Source: Diphasiastrum complanatum (taxonomy: Eukaryota > Streptophyta > Lycopodiopsida > Lycopodiales > Lycopodiaceae). Taken from it: a DNA stretch of 64,000 nucleotides. The notes under the pieces were generated by a model that was given only the letters and a program-made list of their open reading frames with translations, ran no database searches and was not told the DNA's origin. The DNA lies in NCBI GenBank assembly GCA_029204225.1, contig CM055097.1:65780268-65844267 (forward strand), read 5' to 3'. Of this stretch, positions 16,924 through 28,435 are shown one piece after another. The translations under genes were made by a program, and so were the position numbers. The first letter of the stretch is position 1. Each line of letters opens with the position of its first letter.

Positions 16924-18110
16924 TTGGAGCAAAAAATAGTTTTTCAATATAAGGTAGCACCTTATACGATTATTAACAATGTCCTGTACAAGCTTGGTAC
17001 TGATCAGCAACTAAGAAGATGTCTCGAAACAACAGATATTAAAAAGGTTGTTCAAACCTTACATTCAGAGGATGTTGGCGGACAATTTGCTTTAAAGAAC
17101 ACTGTTAATAAGATATTGATTGCCAAATATTGGTGGCCAACAATGTTCAAGGATGTATCAAATTATATTCGTTCGTGTGATCCATGTCAGAGATCTGGTA
17201 AGCCCACAAAGGCAATGAATTGGTCGTTGACACCAATCCTGCCTCTTGCACCATTTGAGAAGTGGGAAATTGACTTTGTCGGTCCAATCAAACCTGTGAC
17301 TCGACATACAAAGTGTCGTTATATTCTTGTTGCAACAGATTATGCTACAAAGAATGTTGAGGCAGAAGCAACGACATGAAATGATGCTAAAACTGTCGTC
17401 GCGTTCTTATTTAAATTTATAATCACAAGATATAAGTGTCCACTTGAATTAGTAAGTGACCATGGTAAACATTTTCTAAATGATACAATACGGTTGCTTA
17501 CAACATATTTTTTGATTAAACATAGAAAAACAACCCCTTATAATCCAAAAGCAAATGGGTTAACTGAGAGAGCCAATGGAATCTTATGTAAGATCCTGAA
17601 CAAGATTACTATTGCACATGCGACTGATTGGGATCAGAAATTACCATCAATTCTCTAGGCTTATCGTAACACAGAAAAAATCACGACGAAGCAGACACCA
17701 TATTTCTTACTTATGGTATGCATCCTATTTCGTCTATTGAATTTGAGGAGACAACTTTTTGTATTTAAGCTCAACGAACAGATGCGGAAAGTATTAACGA
17801 AAGGTTGACCAATGTTGAAGAACTATCTGAAGCTCATATAAATTCACAAAAATTAATGGAGGAAATCCAGGAACAACAAAAGAAAAAGTATGACAGTCGT
17901 ATCAGGAAATGTGATCTTAAAGTTGATGACTTTGCGCTGATTTACGATAGTCAACATCAAAAGTTCCCTGAAAAACTTCATATGAGATGGCTCGGACCTT
18001 ATAAAGTCATAGAGGTGATTGAGAATGGTTCTGTACAACTCCAATCACTTGAAGGTGAACTATTACCTACACAAATTAATGGGTCCAGACTCAAGAAATA
18101 CTACTTTTGA
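16924..18110 (+). pseudogene. Integrase of the Athila-like element
   Basis: The zinc-binding module ([38 protein letters not shown]) is followed by the core: [11 protein letters not shown] (first Asp), LVSDHGKHFL (second Asp) and TPYNPKANGLTERANG (Glu), so the DDE set is still readable. The C-terminal part 17805-18110 reads KYDSRIRKCDLKVDDFALIY and LHMRWLGPYKVIEV and ends at YYF-stop. Stops at about 17379 and 17657 and a frame shift near 17700 break it. Confidence 0.88.
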
Positions 18111-18950
18111 CTAGAATTTTTTTTGTCTTATTCTTTTCTAATATTTTTCTGTTATTGATCGCGAATTTTTTTCTTTTCTAGAATTGATCGTGATTTTTCT
18201 CCTATCTTTTCTAGAAATGTTCGTAAAATTTTCTACCACTTTCTAGCATATTTTTTTTTTTCTCAAAAATCATTCTTTAAAAGTGTTTTCACGAACTTTT
18301 CAAGAATTTTTCTAGAATTCTCAAAATCTTTCAAGACAGTTTCAAAGTCTTTTCAAGAATTTTTCTTGAATTTTTCGCGACATTCAATTTGTAAAGCAAA
18401 ACGTGTTTTAATTTTTGTGAATTGTTTTCAAAAATCTTTTTAGAATATTTTCTAGCATCTTTCTCCAATTTTTCGAGAAATTTTCTAACATTTTTCTTTT
18501 GACTGATATGTCTACTATATTTTTATTTTTATTTTCGAAAATATTTCGAGAAATTTTCTAGTATCTTACTAAAATTCATTCAAAAACCTCTCGTTAGTTT
18601 CTCTATCATTTTTTAGGATCTTACGAGAAGGATTCGCAAAATTTTCTAAAATTTTTCTAGCATATTTTCGAGAATCTTTCGAGAATCTCTCGTCCTATTG
18701 TTTGTATTCATCCATTAAAGATGAAGGCCACGTGGTCATTTATTATTCACACGTGTGTATGCCTACACATATCAAAATGGATATTCTTATTTATTTATTT
18801 ATTTATTTCTATTTTTTTCACAAACGGTCTTTATCGTCATTAAGATTGATTTGTCAAATCATATTTTGAAACTATGAGTCATGCACGTCCTTAATAATGG
18901 AAATGACAGATGTCATACTGTAATAGATTCTAACACGACAGTAGGGCAAA
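18111..18950. repeat. Low-complexity tract of degenerate TTTCTAGAATTTT words
   Basis: After the integrase stop, roughly 600 bases consist mostly of variations on TTTTCTAGAATTTTTC and TTTCGAGAAT. They then pass into ordinary AT-rich DNA with a (TTTA)n run near 18790-18810. No coding. Confidence 0.6.
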
Positions 18951-19287
18951 CACTAACTGATCCACCCAACCTTGCCTACTCCCTGATATAGAGTAAGCCC
19001 CTCCTAGCCCAGTGTGAGGACTGGTAGCATGCAACTGCCAAGTGTCGGCCACGTGCCACTGACGTGGCCGACTGCACGTCGAGACCCAACTGGGGGCCCT
19101 ATCCTGCTAACAGGGTCTCTAGACTGTGTTAGGCCCGCCATGGCTATGGACCGTGTTGGGGCACACTACTCACACTGTCTTGCCCTGTTGGTGGTGTACA
19201 CTGGACACGACCCTGACTATGGTATCTGACCAATCTGTGTTCTCTAGGGTTCAGCACTGGTTACGAGCTCATAACCCTCCCTCCCCC
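18950..19287 (-). repeat. Probable LTR portion of the nested chromovirus fragment
   Basis: On the minus strand the chromodomain frame ends at 19288 and is followed at once by a purine tract (GGGGGAGGGAGGG) and then GC-balanced non-coding sequence, as expected for a polypurine tract followed by a 3' LTR. The far LTR border is not determined. Base composition differs clearly from the AT-rich Athila-like host sequence. Confidence 0.55.
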
Positions 19288-20640
19288 TTAAGAACCGTCT
19301 TGGTCCTCTAAGACAAACTCTGGAAAAAACTTGCGAAGGACGTTGCCTCTTTCCCAAGTGGCATTCTCAACAGGCTGATCATTCCACTTAACCAGATATT
19401 CTTGGTATAGAGTATGATGAGTCTGCATCTCTCTACTATCAAGAATCTCCTCTGGTTCATGTGGAGGTTGCTGAGTATCTAATGGGAGAACTAGAACACT
19501 GTCCCCTACCAGATTTTCTGATCTGGCTAAGGCTTTTCATAACTGACTTACATGAAAGACTGGAAAAATCTTACTAATGTGTGGGGGTTCTAGTTCATAG
19601 GTGACCTCTGTCCTACTGATGGTAAAGGGACCACAATGCCTTGGAGACAACTTAGCACACACTCCTGATTTGAGGGTTTAGAGTCAACTGGGACTCTCAA
19701 GTAGACTTTCTCACCAGCGGAGTACTGCACATCCCATCTGTGCGGATCTGCATAATGTCTGGCTCGATCTTGGGACTGCCTGATGCTACGCTTAGCATGT
19801 TCTATCATCTGGTTTAGGTCCTCTAAAAAGTTTCTAGCTGCTTCAACTTTTTCTTGTTTAAACCCTACACCTGTGGGTGAGCGTGGCTGAAAACTGTACA
19901 TCAGCATAAATGGGCTGTATCCCGTAGCTGAATGTTTGGTACTGTTGTAAGCAAACTCTAATTTCGAGATATACTCCTCCCAATTAGTCTGCTTCTTGCT
20001 GACGTATGCACGAAGCATATCCTCAAGCACCTAATTTACCCTCTCTCTTTGATCGTCCGTCTGTGGATGGTCGGTGGTACTCATATTAAGTTTAGTATGG
20101 AGATGATGGAATACTGCCCTCCAAAAATTTCCAATAAATTTACTGTCCCGGTCACTGACTATGCCAAAAAGCAGACCGTACAATTTAAATTGCCCGTCTA
20201 CAAACAACCTCGCTAACACTGGAGCTCTAATGGTTGTTTTGGTCGGAATGAAATGAGCCATTTTGGTCAGATGGTCAACTGTGACCCATATAGCATCATT
20301 ACCCTTTTGGGTTTTAGGCAGGCCTATTATAAAATCCATGGAAATACTCTCCCATTTACTAGTTGGTATTTCTAAAGACTGCAACAACCCTCCTGTCTTT
20401 AAACGCTCTGCTTTGTTTACTTGACATTTCTGGCAACTAGTTATATACTAGTGGACATCCTTTTCATTACTGGGCCAGAAAAATTGCCTATGAAGAAGCT
20501 CATAGGTCTTTTGTATGCCTGGGTGTCCCGCACTAGGATTGTCATGACATTCATATAGGACCTGCTGCCTATAATCCTCTGAATTGGGGACACATACTCT
20601 ATATAGAGCAAGTACTCATCCTGAATGGAATATTGTTTCC
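19288..20640 (-). pseudogene. Chromovirus integrase plus chromodomain, nested in the Athila-like element
   Basis: Reading the minus strand from about 20640: ECHDNPSAGHPGIQKTYELL, a stop, TSCQKCQVNKAERL (HHCC zinc module), WESISMDFIIGLPKTQKGND (first Asp), GIVSDRDSKFIGNFW (second Asp), DHPQTDDQRERVN, stop, VLEDMLRAYVSKKQTNWEEY, YSPFMLMYSFQPRSP. Further on come VTYELEPPHISKIFPVFHVS, a stop, and a chromodomain (YQEYLVKWNDQPVENATWER), ending ...LEDQDGS-stop. The chromodomain identifies a chromovirus-lineage Ty3 element; in that lineage it helps steer integration to marked chromatin. The element is 5' truncated (no RT) and has at least three internal stops. Confidence 0.88.
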
Positions 20641-22500
20641 ATTTGAATTTCGGATGACATCAATCTCGGATGACGATGCCACTCCGTCCGAAACTTCAGG
20701 CAGAGCTCAAGCTGTAGCAGAAGGCGACACTAGAGCAGTTGAGGACGATGAAGATGAACCAGATAACTAGCCCTAATGGTTTCGCACCATGTGAGAGAAA
20801 GCCAAGAATCTAGTGGCTGGCATTTACGAATTCGACCGCCACAACCAGAAAAACATTTTGGATTTGATAGAAGCGGAGCGAAAGTATCAAGTCTCCCTCA
20901 AAGAGTCTTACAAGGAGATCGATTTGCTCGAATCAGACAAAAGCCAACTGATTGAACGAAATCGTTCCCTCGACACACAGCTTCAGACTACCATTAATGA
21001 AGCTGATTCTTTGAAGCAGATCAATAAGGCTACTGAGGCCAAGTCTGTCAATGATCAAACTGAGATTGATTCTTTGAAAAAGCAACTCCTGGATGCCAAT
21101 AAACACAATGTCACTCTCCAGAAACAATTGCAGGAGGAGCAAGCGACAAGAATAAAGACAGAAGCTGCACTTGCTCTATGTAGCAATGTTGAATCAATCA
21201 CAATAGACCTCTCTAAACTGAACCAGCTCCAAGGCCAGATGCTCAAAAAATTTTGAGTCGAGTTCCTACAACCGCTCGAGGATGGGAAGGCTCTTGTTGA
21301 GGAGAGTTGGCTGAGTTGAAGGAGTTGTCTAGTGAAGCCACCCCAACTTGTAGCGGGCCCGATTCTCATGAAGAATATCTTCAGGCCCTGCTTCGCATTG
21401 ATGATCTAACATAGCAACTTCAAGTTATGTCTACTTGTTCTGGAGTCACTGACCATCCAGAATATTTGGAGGCAGTCGCAAATATCGACCAGCTCGAACA
21501 GGAGTTGTCAAATCTCAAGCAGTAGTTGGAAGACCAGAAGTTAGCTGTTGAGTTACAAACTCAGGATCTGACATCAGCAGCTACTTAGGCAAAACAACCA
21601 CGACGAAACTAATCAAAGGTTGTCCTGAAAAATTCCATGCATTTGCTGAATGATTTTAGAAGTGGTGTCCACAATCATTTAACATTGAATTACAATGGCA
21701 TGTGGATTACATGATGCTAACAGGCGCAATAGGTATCTCCTTCGACGACTGGAAGATGCCATGGGAAAAGGATGAGTTTCTCTAGTTATGGGCCCAGTTA
21801 TCTATCGAGCAAAAAGGATGTCTCTGTTGGGGCATAATCCAGGGGAAATTTCAAGTTGTGCCTTTCGGTTTAGTAGAGTTATACATAGGCTCTTCTGCTA
21901 TGTATGCTCTCGAATATATTCGTAAAAAAATTTCAATTTTTGCGAAATGAAAATAATAAGCGACATTATTGGAAGTGGAAGTCGCAGTTTCGATTGTACA
22001 AACCACAAGGTGTTGTGGATCTAGGTGCCTTTGATGATGCAAGTTTGTTGATCAATGTAAATATGGCTTATCCAAAACTATTCAGTCTTTACGTGGATTG
22101 GGAACGAAACCTTGCTGATTATTTTGCGAAGATTTGACACAATCTACAAGATCAAAGGAAGTCACTTTGCTATAAGCAATTTTGTACATATACATTTTGG
22201 CAATTTGGAACTTTTGCAGCAAAAACATTGTTTTTCGTTCGGAATCTTTATGTTAGAAATTCTTTTATCGGATTTTCAGCTCGCTATTGTAAAAACATCA
22301 CACTTCATAGTGATTCAGATGAAGATATCAAGTTAACTCAGGAGCTTTTTGATGGAACATTGCTCCCGGTTAAGCTTGAAGATTTCGGCAACCTACCAGT
22401 TGGCCGCTATACGAAATTAAAAGAAGACTTAATGTTGATTGAGGCTCAACAAAATTTGGAGTTAGCCCAAAAACTACATGAAAAATTGAATCCTTAAATA
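20641..22500 (+). pseudogene. Coiled-coil accessory region between INT and 3' LTR
   Basis: An open stretch at 20813-21256 encodes a heptad-rich coiled coil (ERKYQVSLKESYKEIDLLES, then SLKKQLLDANKHNVTLQKQL). After a stop, related helical words continue (DHPEYLEAVANIDQLEQELS). Broken frames then follow: LWAQLSIEQKGCLCWGI, NNKRHYWKWKSQFRLYKPQG, YPKLFSLYVDWERNLADYFA, and a last open piece ending EAQQNLELAQKLHEKLNP at 22497. Athila elements often carry an extra env-like ORF here, but I see no signal peptide or membrane segment, and the function is unknown. Confidence 0.55.
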
Positions 22501-22794
22501 TTCATTCTTTGCCTATATTGTGGTGATGTTTCTATGTGATGCTGAATCCAAGTTTTTGAAGTTTTGAAGATGTTTTGTAGTTTGATTCCAGTTGTCATCA
22601 ATAATTCATAGATCAAATCAAATCAACATATTTAATTCAAAGACACAGCAAAGGCACGTATTCTCTAAGACAAAGAAATATCTGAAGGTATATGAAGGAA
22701 TATTTTTTCGCCTTAACAAAAATATGAAGGACAAAATGTTTCACGAATAATCCTCGAAATAAAGATTATATGTTCACGAGGACGTTTCACATTT

Positions 22795-22805
22795 GAGAAA
22801 AGGGA
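22795..22805 (+). promoter_or_regulatory. Polypurine tract of the Athila-like element
   Basis: GAGAAAAGGGA lies directly before the TGTGATG start of the 3' LTR, the expected plus-strand priming site. Confidence 0.8.
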
Positions 22806-22807
22806 TA

Positions 22808-24069
22808 TGTGATGCCAAAATTGTTAAATATTAAATATCAACTTAAATATGGCATGATATACTCGAAAATGAAGATATGAGTTGGATAAATATAAATCAT
22901 GAATAGGCCTAAGTCATTTTTCGAGAATATATCTCCTAAGTACTTGCCTTGTATTTAAGGACGAGACCTTTAAAAGGGAAGACCTTGCCTTGGATAGCCT
23001 TTATTAGGTCATCCACGTGAAACGACTTTATATGAATCAGCATGTTAAACTAGAGTAATTTTAACTCATAGTTAAATATACCTCTTATGGTATAATTGAA
23101 CATATATTCAACCTAATTGTTAACTAGACCTTTTCACGGGAGCGATGCATCTGTAGTTTTAGAGGTGTGTTTGTTCGCCTCGTAGAACATATATTGGTCT
23201 CACGCTTTAGTCTCAACCATTGAGAGAGAAGAGTTTATGTATTTGTAAGAGTTTGAAGAAGTGAATAGAGTGCTGAGAGTTATTCTCCCTTATCTCTGTT
23301 CTCCGCGTTGTTGAGTGTGAGTGATCTTGAGTCTACTAGCAATCTCTAACACATTACATGAATTACTCTCTAATCAGACAGACTCTCTAGCATGCTTACA
23401 GTCATTTGCTGTGTATCCGTAAAACATGCTCTAAAGGACTGTCTTAAAATCATCTTATTCGTCTGTCGCGAATACTTTCTTTTTGGCACTCGAATAACGT
23501 ATACATTTGGTACAATCTAGCACGATCATTGAATAAAACTGTATGTATACATTTGAGATGACAGTCCCTGTCTGAAGAATTGAGTCTTTGATATGTGTTC
23601 CTGATTGTAACTGACATAAGTTTCTAACGTGCTCTAAAACTATTCGTGCTCTTTAACCATAATCTTGTACTTAAGTTGTTGAGGACTTCTGTCTAGAAAC
23701 GAACAGTTCACAAATGCGATTAATTAATTGTCTGCACAACCACGAATACATCGAACATTTTTCGATTCTTTGTTGACACCTTAATCAGACGGAGTGTAGT
23801 ACTGTTGTGCTACTCTGATAACATCTCACCTGTAGAACACGTTTCATTCAATTTGATAGAGGCAAGACTGTTGTTTCGGAATTATTAACACTACACAACC
23901 CAACACGTTACTTTCTAATGTCTGTTGACAACCAGAATAATGCTCGAAGCCACTTCACTCGAAACAAATCATAAATTGTACCAAATATATAACTTTCTAA
24001 CGTTGTCCTCTGTGGGTTCGACATTATTTACTACAAAATCTATATTAACCTTGTTGGTATAGCACGACA
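22808..24069 (+). repeat. 3' LTR of the Athila-like element
   Basis: Begins TGTGATGCCAAAATTG and ends ATAGCACGACA. It is collinear with 11358-12631 with scattered substitutions and small indels. Confidence 0.92.
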
Positions 24070-25076
24070 GGCATGCTTTGAAAGAATTAATCACTTCTTG
24101 ATGCAGCACCAATTCACCTCTTGTTCCACAGATTCGAATGTGTATATCAAGCTCAAAGGCCCAAGCTATGTCATAATATCACTATAAGTCGATGATTCTT
24201 TAATCATCAACAATTCTAATCAGTTATTACTCCAAAAAAAAATCTTTTCTTTCACAAGAATTTGAAATGACTGAGTTAGGCCCGTTCACTACCTACTTGG
24301 TATGGAGATCCCCAGATATTTTGCAACCAAAAAGGATCACTATAAGCCAAGAAACCTATCTAATCAATGTACTTCACATATATGCCATGGAGGATTGTAA
24401 GCCGATAGATTCACCCATGGATCCAGGATCCAAACTATCAAAAGACATGTGTCCCAAATCTGAAGCTATATAGAAAGAGATGTGCAGATATCCTTATCAG
24501 TCGATAATTGGTTCAATAATATATTCTATGATCTTCAAAGAGTATTGAAGTATATTCAAGCTATAAAGCACTATGCTTTGTGCTATAATGCACTCACATT
24601 AGTCACCTACTCAGATTTTGACTGGGCAGGAGACATTGGGTTACATCTGTTTCCTTGCAAGAGGACCCATCTCATGGAACAGTAGAAAACAGAAATGCAT
24701 TTCTCTGTCCTCTACGGAATCTGAATATGTTGCAGCTACATCAGCAATGAAGGACATTATTTGGCTCAGAAGATTATTACAGAATCTGCAATTTTTACAA
24801 ATTAGTCCGACTATACTTCAATGCAACAATCAGAGCTGTATAGATCTATCCTTTTAGCCCGCGAACTTATTCTAGAACTAAGTTAATGGTAGGAAGGCTC
24901 CAAAGTTTAAAAGAAGTAGACAAAATTTGAACTCAATAGTTCGGCTGGGCACCAAGTTCAGTTTCATTTTCTTAGAGAGAAAGTTTAGAGTAAAGGAGTT
25001 GTACTAAGTTACTGTCATATTGACAGTTTGACAAAACCCTTGTCAAGAGAGAAACATGCTACTTTGATAGGTATGT
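24070..25076 (+). pseudogene. Copia RT C-terminal part and RNase H (right half of split element)
   Basis: Resumes directly after the gypsy LTR with ACFERINHFLMQHQFTSCST and SNVYIKLKG. It continues with ITISQETYLINVLHIYAMED, SPMDPGSKLSKD, IDLSF after ILQCNNQSC, and the RNase H motif STESEYVAATSAMKDIIWL with LRRLLQ. The terminal words VLSYCHIDSLTKPLSREKHA are the usual copia RNase H end. The YVDD-type box region (24170-24200) is damaged (VDDSLIINN after a stop), and several frame shifts are present. Confidence 0.85.
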
Positions 25077-25124
25077 TAAATCTCAATTCAGAATCAGATT
25101 CATAGTAGTAAGCTTAAGGGAGAG

Positions 25125-25720
25125 TGTTGGAGTTACTCTTACTCCTACTCACTCTAAATACCCTCCAATTCACTCTAAATGCCCTCCAATTCATTCAAGG
25201 AAATCACTCTCTTACAACAATCTACGGAAATAAGTGTTTCTCGCACAGTCTGTAGTCTTCATGCAAACTTCAACAGGCGAGGAATGCGACAATAGTGTTC
25301 TACTCAACATTCCAAGCAACCGAGAAACAACCAAAAAATGCGAAGAATGCAAAATACTGCAGATCTGCACGGATCTTCGTACATGACTTGTCAACATCCT
25401 CACGCTCCAGTGAATAACCGATCCATTAATAAAATACAAAACTGTTAATGATCTTATGATTCTAAAATTAGAATAACACATGATCATCAAACAACTATAT
25501 AAGAAAGTGAGCGATTAGAGACATATATCTAATCTGACAGAGAAATAACTATAGAAGAACAATACCAATCAAAGAGATCAAAACTCAGTATCTGACTCCT
25601 CAAAGTTAGAGATCATAGAGAGAGTAAAAGTATTCTAAAATATAGCAACTACTTGTTTCTGTAAGTAGGATCACATGCTCAGCGCAACTGTCTTGTGATC
25701 TGATTGTTGTTATTACAACA
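25125..25720 (+). repeat. 3' LTR of the copia element
   Basis: A purine tract (AAGGGAGAG) precedes TGTTGGAGTTACTC, and the proposed end is TATTACAACA, giving TGTTG..CAACA inverted ends and a length of about 596 bp. A TATATAAG box lies near 25497. No second copy is available for comparison, so the right border is inferred from the ends only. Confidence 0.6.
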
Positions 25721-27756
25721 TTCTTATACAAATTCGCTATTTTTCTATCATGTTGCATACGTGCTCAATGCTTAATTACCTCTCACTCTTCTTTCACTAC
25801 TTTCACGAATATCAATAACAAAGAATTGCATGGTTGTCACAGATGCCTAATCGTTTCGCATTTCTCTATGGTTGTCTATGACACGTACACTGATATTCAT
25901 TATCAATACAAATCAAAACCGCTCTATTCTTCGAGTCGCTAGTAAATCCAGATCCCATAATCTTAAAACATTTGTTGACATTGTTTTTCTATGGTGGGAT
26001 GACAGCATCTGATTCCGCTGTAGCCTACTGTCACTTCCCATCAGAGTGGTATCAAAGTAATAGAAAACCCAAAAGTATTTACCATATTAGAGCATTTTCC
26101 ATATTTTTCAGTTTTTGGGTATCAAAGTGTATCCATTAACTCATTAAGCTTCTAAAAAACAACCGGGATAGAGTATCTATCAATCGCTTATTGGAATATA
26201 AAAAACGACACAAAGCATTTAGTGAAATGCAATGTTATCACAACAACATAGTGCGCCCAAAATGTGAGTGAGTGAATCGTTGTATGTAGGTGCTATTGGA
26301 TCTTGCATTCGAGCATGAAATTAGCTTTCAAATTTTTCCTGTGCAATAGTCAAGTTGGATAAGATAAAACTAAGTCCATGAAGGTACCCTAGTAGATGTG
26401 TGAAGCCTTGTTCTCCCTCTTGGTTTCACATCAAATAGTTATTGGTTTGGCATTCACTATAGGGTCCACAAAATACATTTTCATGTCATTTGAGTTAGAA
26501 GGGTTTGCCACTAAAAAGCTTCCAAAACTTTAAATACTTAACAATGTCCAAATTTTGAGAGACATAAGTGTAAGAATTGCTTCTCAAATCCATGAGCATA
26601 TTAAGGTATGTCTTTGATGGCACTTTTGACCATGAAAATATATTAGAAGAAATATATGAAGAATAAATATGTGAAATGCTAATCATGCAACAAAAGTGAT
26701 GCGTTTGTCGCCTCACCGTACAAATTAAACAAAGCATTTGTTGGCATGCATCTTCTAGGAATAACACATAAAGAAATAGCACAATAACATGGAACTCTCA
26801 TCATTTAGTAATCATGGGGATTTGAGACAAAACAAGTGGATTACCCAATGCCCAAAGCTAGTTCAAAGTCAAAGAAGGAATTTATCCAAAATATAACAAT
26901 ATTATATCTCTTATATCTTATATTACTCAATTATATACCAAGATCTATTTCATGATTCTACATGGATTTTTGAAATGTGTGACTTTTTATTGGCTTTTGA
27001 TTAGAGAGTGCAAAATATCTCATAAAGTGGAGCTAGAAATATCTCAATTTAAAATTTGAATGCAAAATATACTACTTAATATAAATCATTTTTTCAAAGT
27101 GTTTAATGGTGGTTGCACCTATCTAAATAGGAAAGAATAATGTTTAGAGTCTACCATTAAAGCATTGCTAAAAAAAATTCTTTATATTTTTAGCAACGCT
27201 TAAATGGCACAATTAAGTGTCTAGGAATAGCCGTCATATAATGAACCTTACAAATGTGTATGGTGTGCTTACTACGTAATGATAAGCGTATTTTGCACCT
27301 CCATTGCAATGACAATGGCGGGCTCCCATTCATCCAATGGTAGGGAGATAGCATAACCACCTTTGGATGGTAGGGAGATGACACAACCACCTTTGGATGC
27401 GTGCGAGTGATTGTGATGCGAAATACATTGATCCTTTTATAGGAAACTCTCTTCTTCTTTTTTAAATTTAGCAATGCTTTACGATGGGGCGGGGGGGACC
27501 TTGCCATAGGTCCTTCCGTGCCAGGAGGGTCCTTGCTTGAGGGCAGGGCCCAAGTTGCATGGAAGGCCTGAGGAGGGAGAAGGCATGGCAAGTGTGAAGT
27601 TTTTCTTTTTGGAATTTTTCAAGCTTTCTTTCTGTTTTTTTTTTTTTCCCTTTTTTTTGCATTTTTTTTAACAATTTATTTATCTATGTTTAGTTTTTCA
27701 TGTTTTTTGTGATCTTCCCATTTTATGCACAAAATAAAAAAAAATCAATTAATTTT
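25721..27756. other. AT-rich region without a recognised gene
   Basis: No protein motif. A TGGTATCAAAG word at about 26047 resembles a copia primer-binding site but has no supporting context. A perfect-looking short tandem pair (2 x 30 bp, unit GGTAGGGAGAT...CCTTTGGAT) lies at 27339-27398. Confidence 0.4.
27490..27585. repeat. Dispersed GC-rich repeat, copy 1
   Basis: Contains AGGTCCTTCCGTGCCAGGAG followed by GGTCCTTGCTTGAGGGCAGG. A related stretch (GCAAGGAGGGTCCTTGCCCA) occurs at about 32035-32135 in the same orientation. Family unknown. Confidence 0.5.
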
Positions 27757-27881
27757 TTATGGAATGTGCATGCGGACAGCCAATTACAGGCTACCACATT
27801 GTGCATGCACATTTCGTGGCAAATGTGCATGCGCTATGTGGTAGGCCACCATTGGCTGTTCACACGCACATTCCATCATAA
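27757..27881. repeat. Foldback (hairpin) element 1, ~125 bp
   Basis: The left arm starts TTATGGAATGTGCATGCGG and includes GGCTACCACAT. The right arm is its imperfect reverse complement (ATGTGGTAGGCC, then ACATTCCATCATAA). Arms are about 60 bp with almost no loop. MITE-like. No coding. Confidence 0.75.
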
Positions 27882-27983
27882 TTTTGATGTGCTATGTGTC
27901 AACTTTTTATAAAAAGGCTCACCCAAACTTTTGGTTCAAAATTTTCATGAACATTGTGCTTTTGGATGTGCCTCCTAGAAAAT

Positions 27984-28434
27984 CGGAGCACTTTGCATTA
28001 AGAAGGAAAGTCCCCCTTGTCAGATGCCCCAAGTCTGCAACCAGAAAGGAAGATGTCCTTCCCCTATCGTAAAATCATTTTTTGATTTTTCATGAAGAAA
28101 AAGGAGGTGGCTCACAAAACATAATTTTTAAGCCTTCTTTTTTTTTTCCAAAATTTTCTACACCTTCCGAGATACGAAATGTGCACATAAAAAAAATTAC
28201 ATGACCTTCCACGTGAAAATTCGAGCACTTTGGCATTAAGAAGGAAAGTCCCCCTTGTGAGATGCCCCGAGTTTGGAATCAGAAAGAAAGATGTCGAGAT
28301 TACCTTCCCCTATCATAAAATCATTTTTTTGCTTTTTCATGAAGAAAAAGTAGGTGGCTCACAAAACATAATTTTTAAGCCTTCTTTTTTTTTTCCTCCA
28401 AAATTTTTTACACCTTCCGAGATACAAAATGTAT
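27984..28434 (+). repeat. Tandem duplication, 2 x ~238 bp, plus a stray third piece
   Basis: Unit 1 starts CGGAGCACTTTGCATTAAG (27984). Unit 2 starts CGAGCACTTTGGCATTAAG (28222) and runs to about 28434. Shared internal words include GAAAGTCCCCCTTGT and GGTGGCTCACAAAACATAAT. The end-of-unit words (TTACATGACCTTCCACGTG) recur once more near 28824-28846. Confidence 0.85.
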
Positions 28435-28435
28435 T

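Larger units (their letters stand above)
11358..24069 (+). mobile_element. Athila-like Ty3/gypsy retrotransposon, 12.7 kb, decayed
   Basis: Two direct LTRs (11358-12631 and 22808-24069), a primer-binding site, a polypurine tract and a gag-PR-RT-RH-INT order identify a Ty3/gypsy element. The RT wording (YAYNKMPFGLCNAPATFQ, GIEVDKDKVELI), a tRNA-Asp-type primer site and a long region between INT and the 3' LTR point to the non-chromovirus Athila/Tat side of the family. The LTRs look about 93-95% identical by eye, so insertion is not recent. It carries a second, minus-strand gypsy fragment (about 18.95-20.64 kb). No exact target duplication is visible: GGGTT before the left LTR and GGCAT after the right LTR. 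Confidence 0.9.
10864..25720 (+). mobile_element. Ty1/copia element split by a nested Ty3 element
   Basis: Copia integrase and the start of RT lie at 10864-11352. The rest of RT, RNase H and a 3' LTR lie at 24070-25720. The two halves are separated by a complete LTR-to-LTR gypsy element (11358-24069). The reading frame resumes across the insert: left end KALYGLKQAPR, right end ACFERINHFLMQH, a contiguous motif in copia RT. No 5' LTR or correctly oriented gag was found on the left. The element carries many stops and is dead. Confidence 0.85.

Noticed and set aside
26040-26060. TGGTATCAAAG as primer-binding site after the copia 3' LTR (tandem element)
   Set aside because: The LTR ends better at 25720 (CAACA), 320 bp earlier; no gag follows, and similar words occur by chance nearby.
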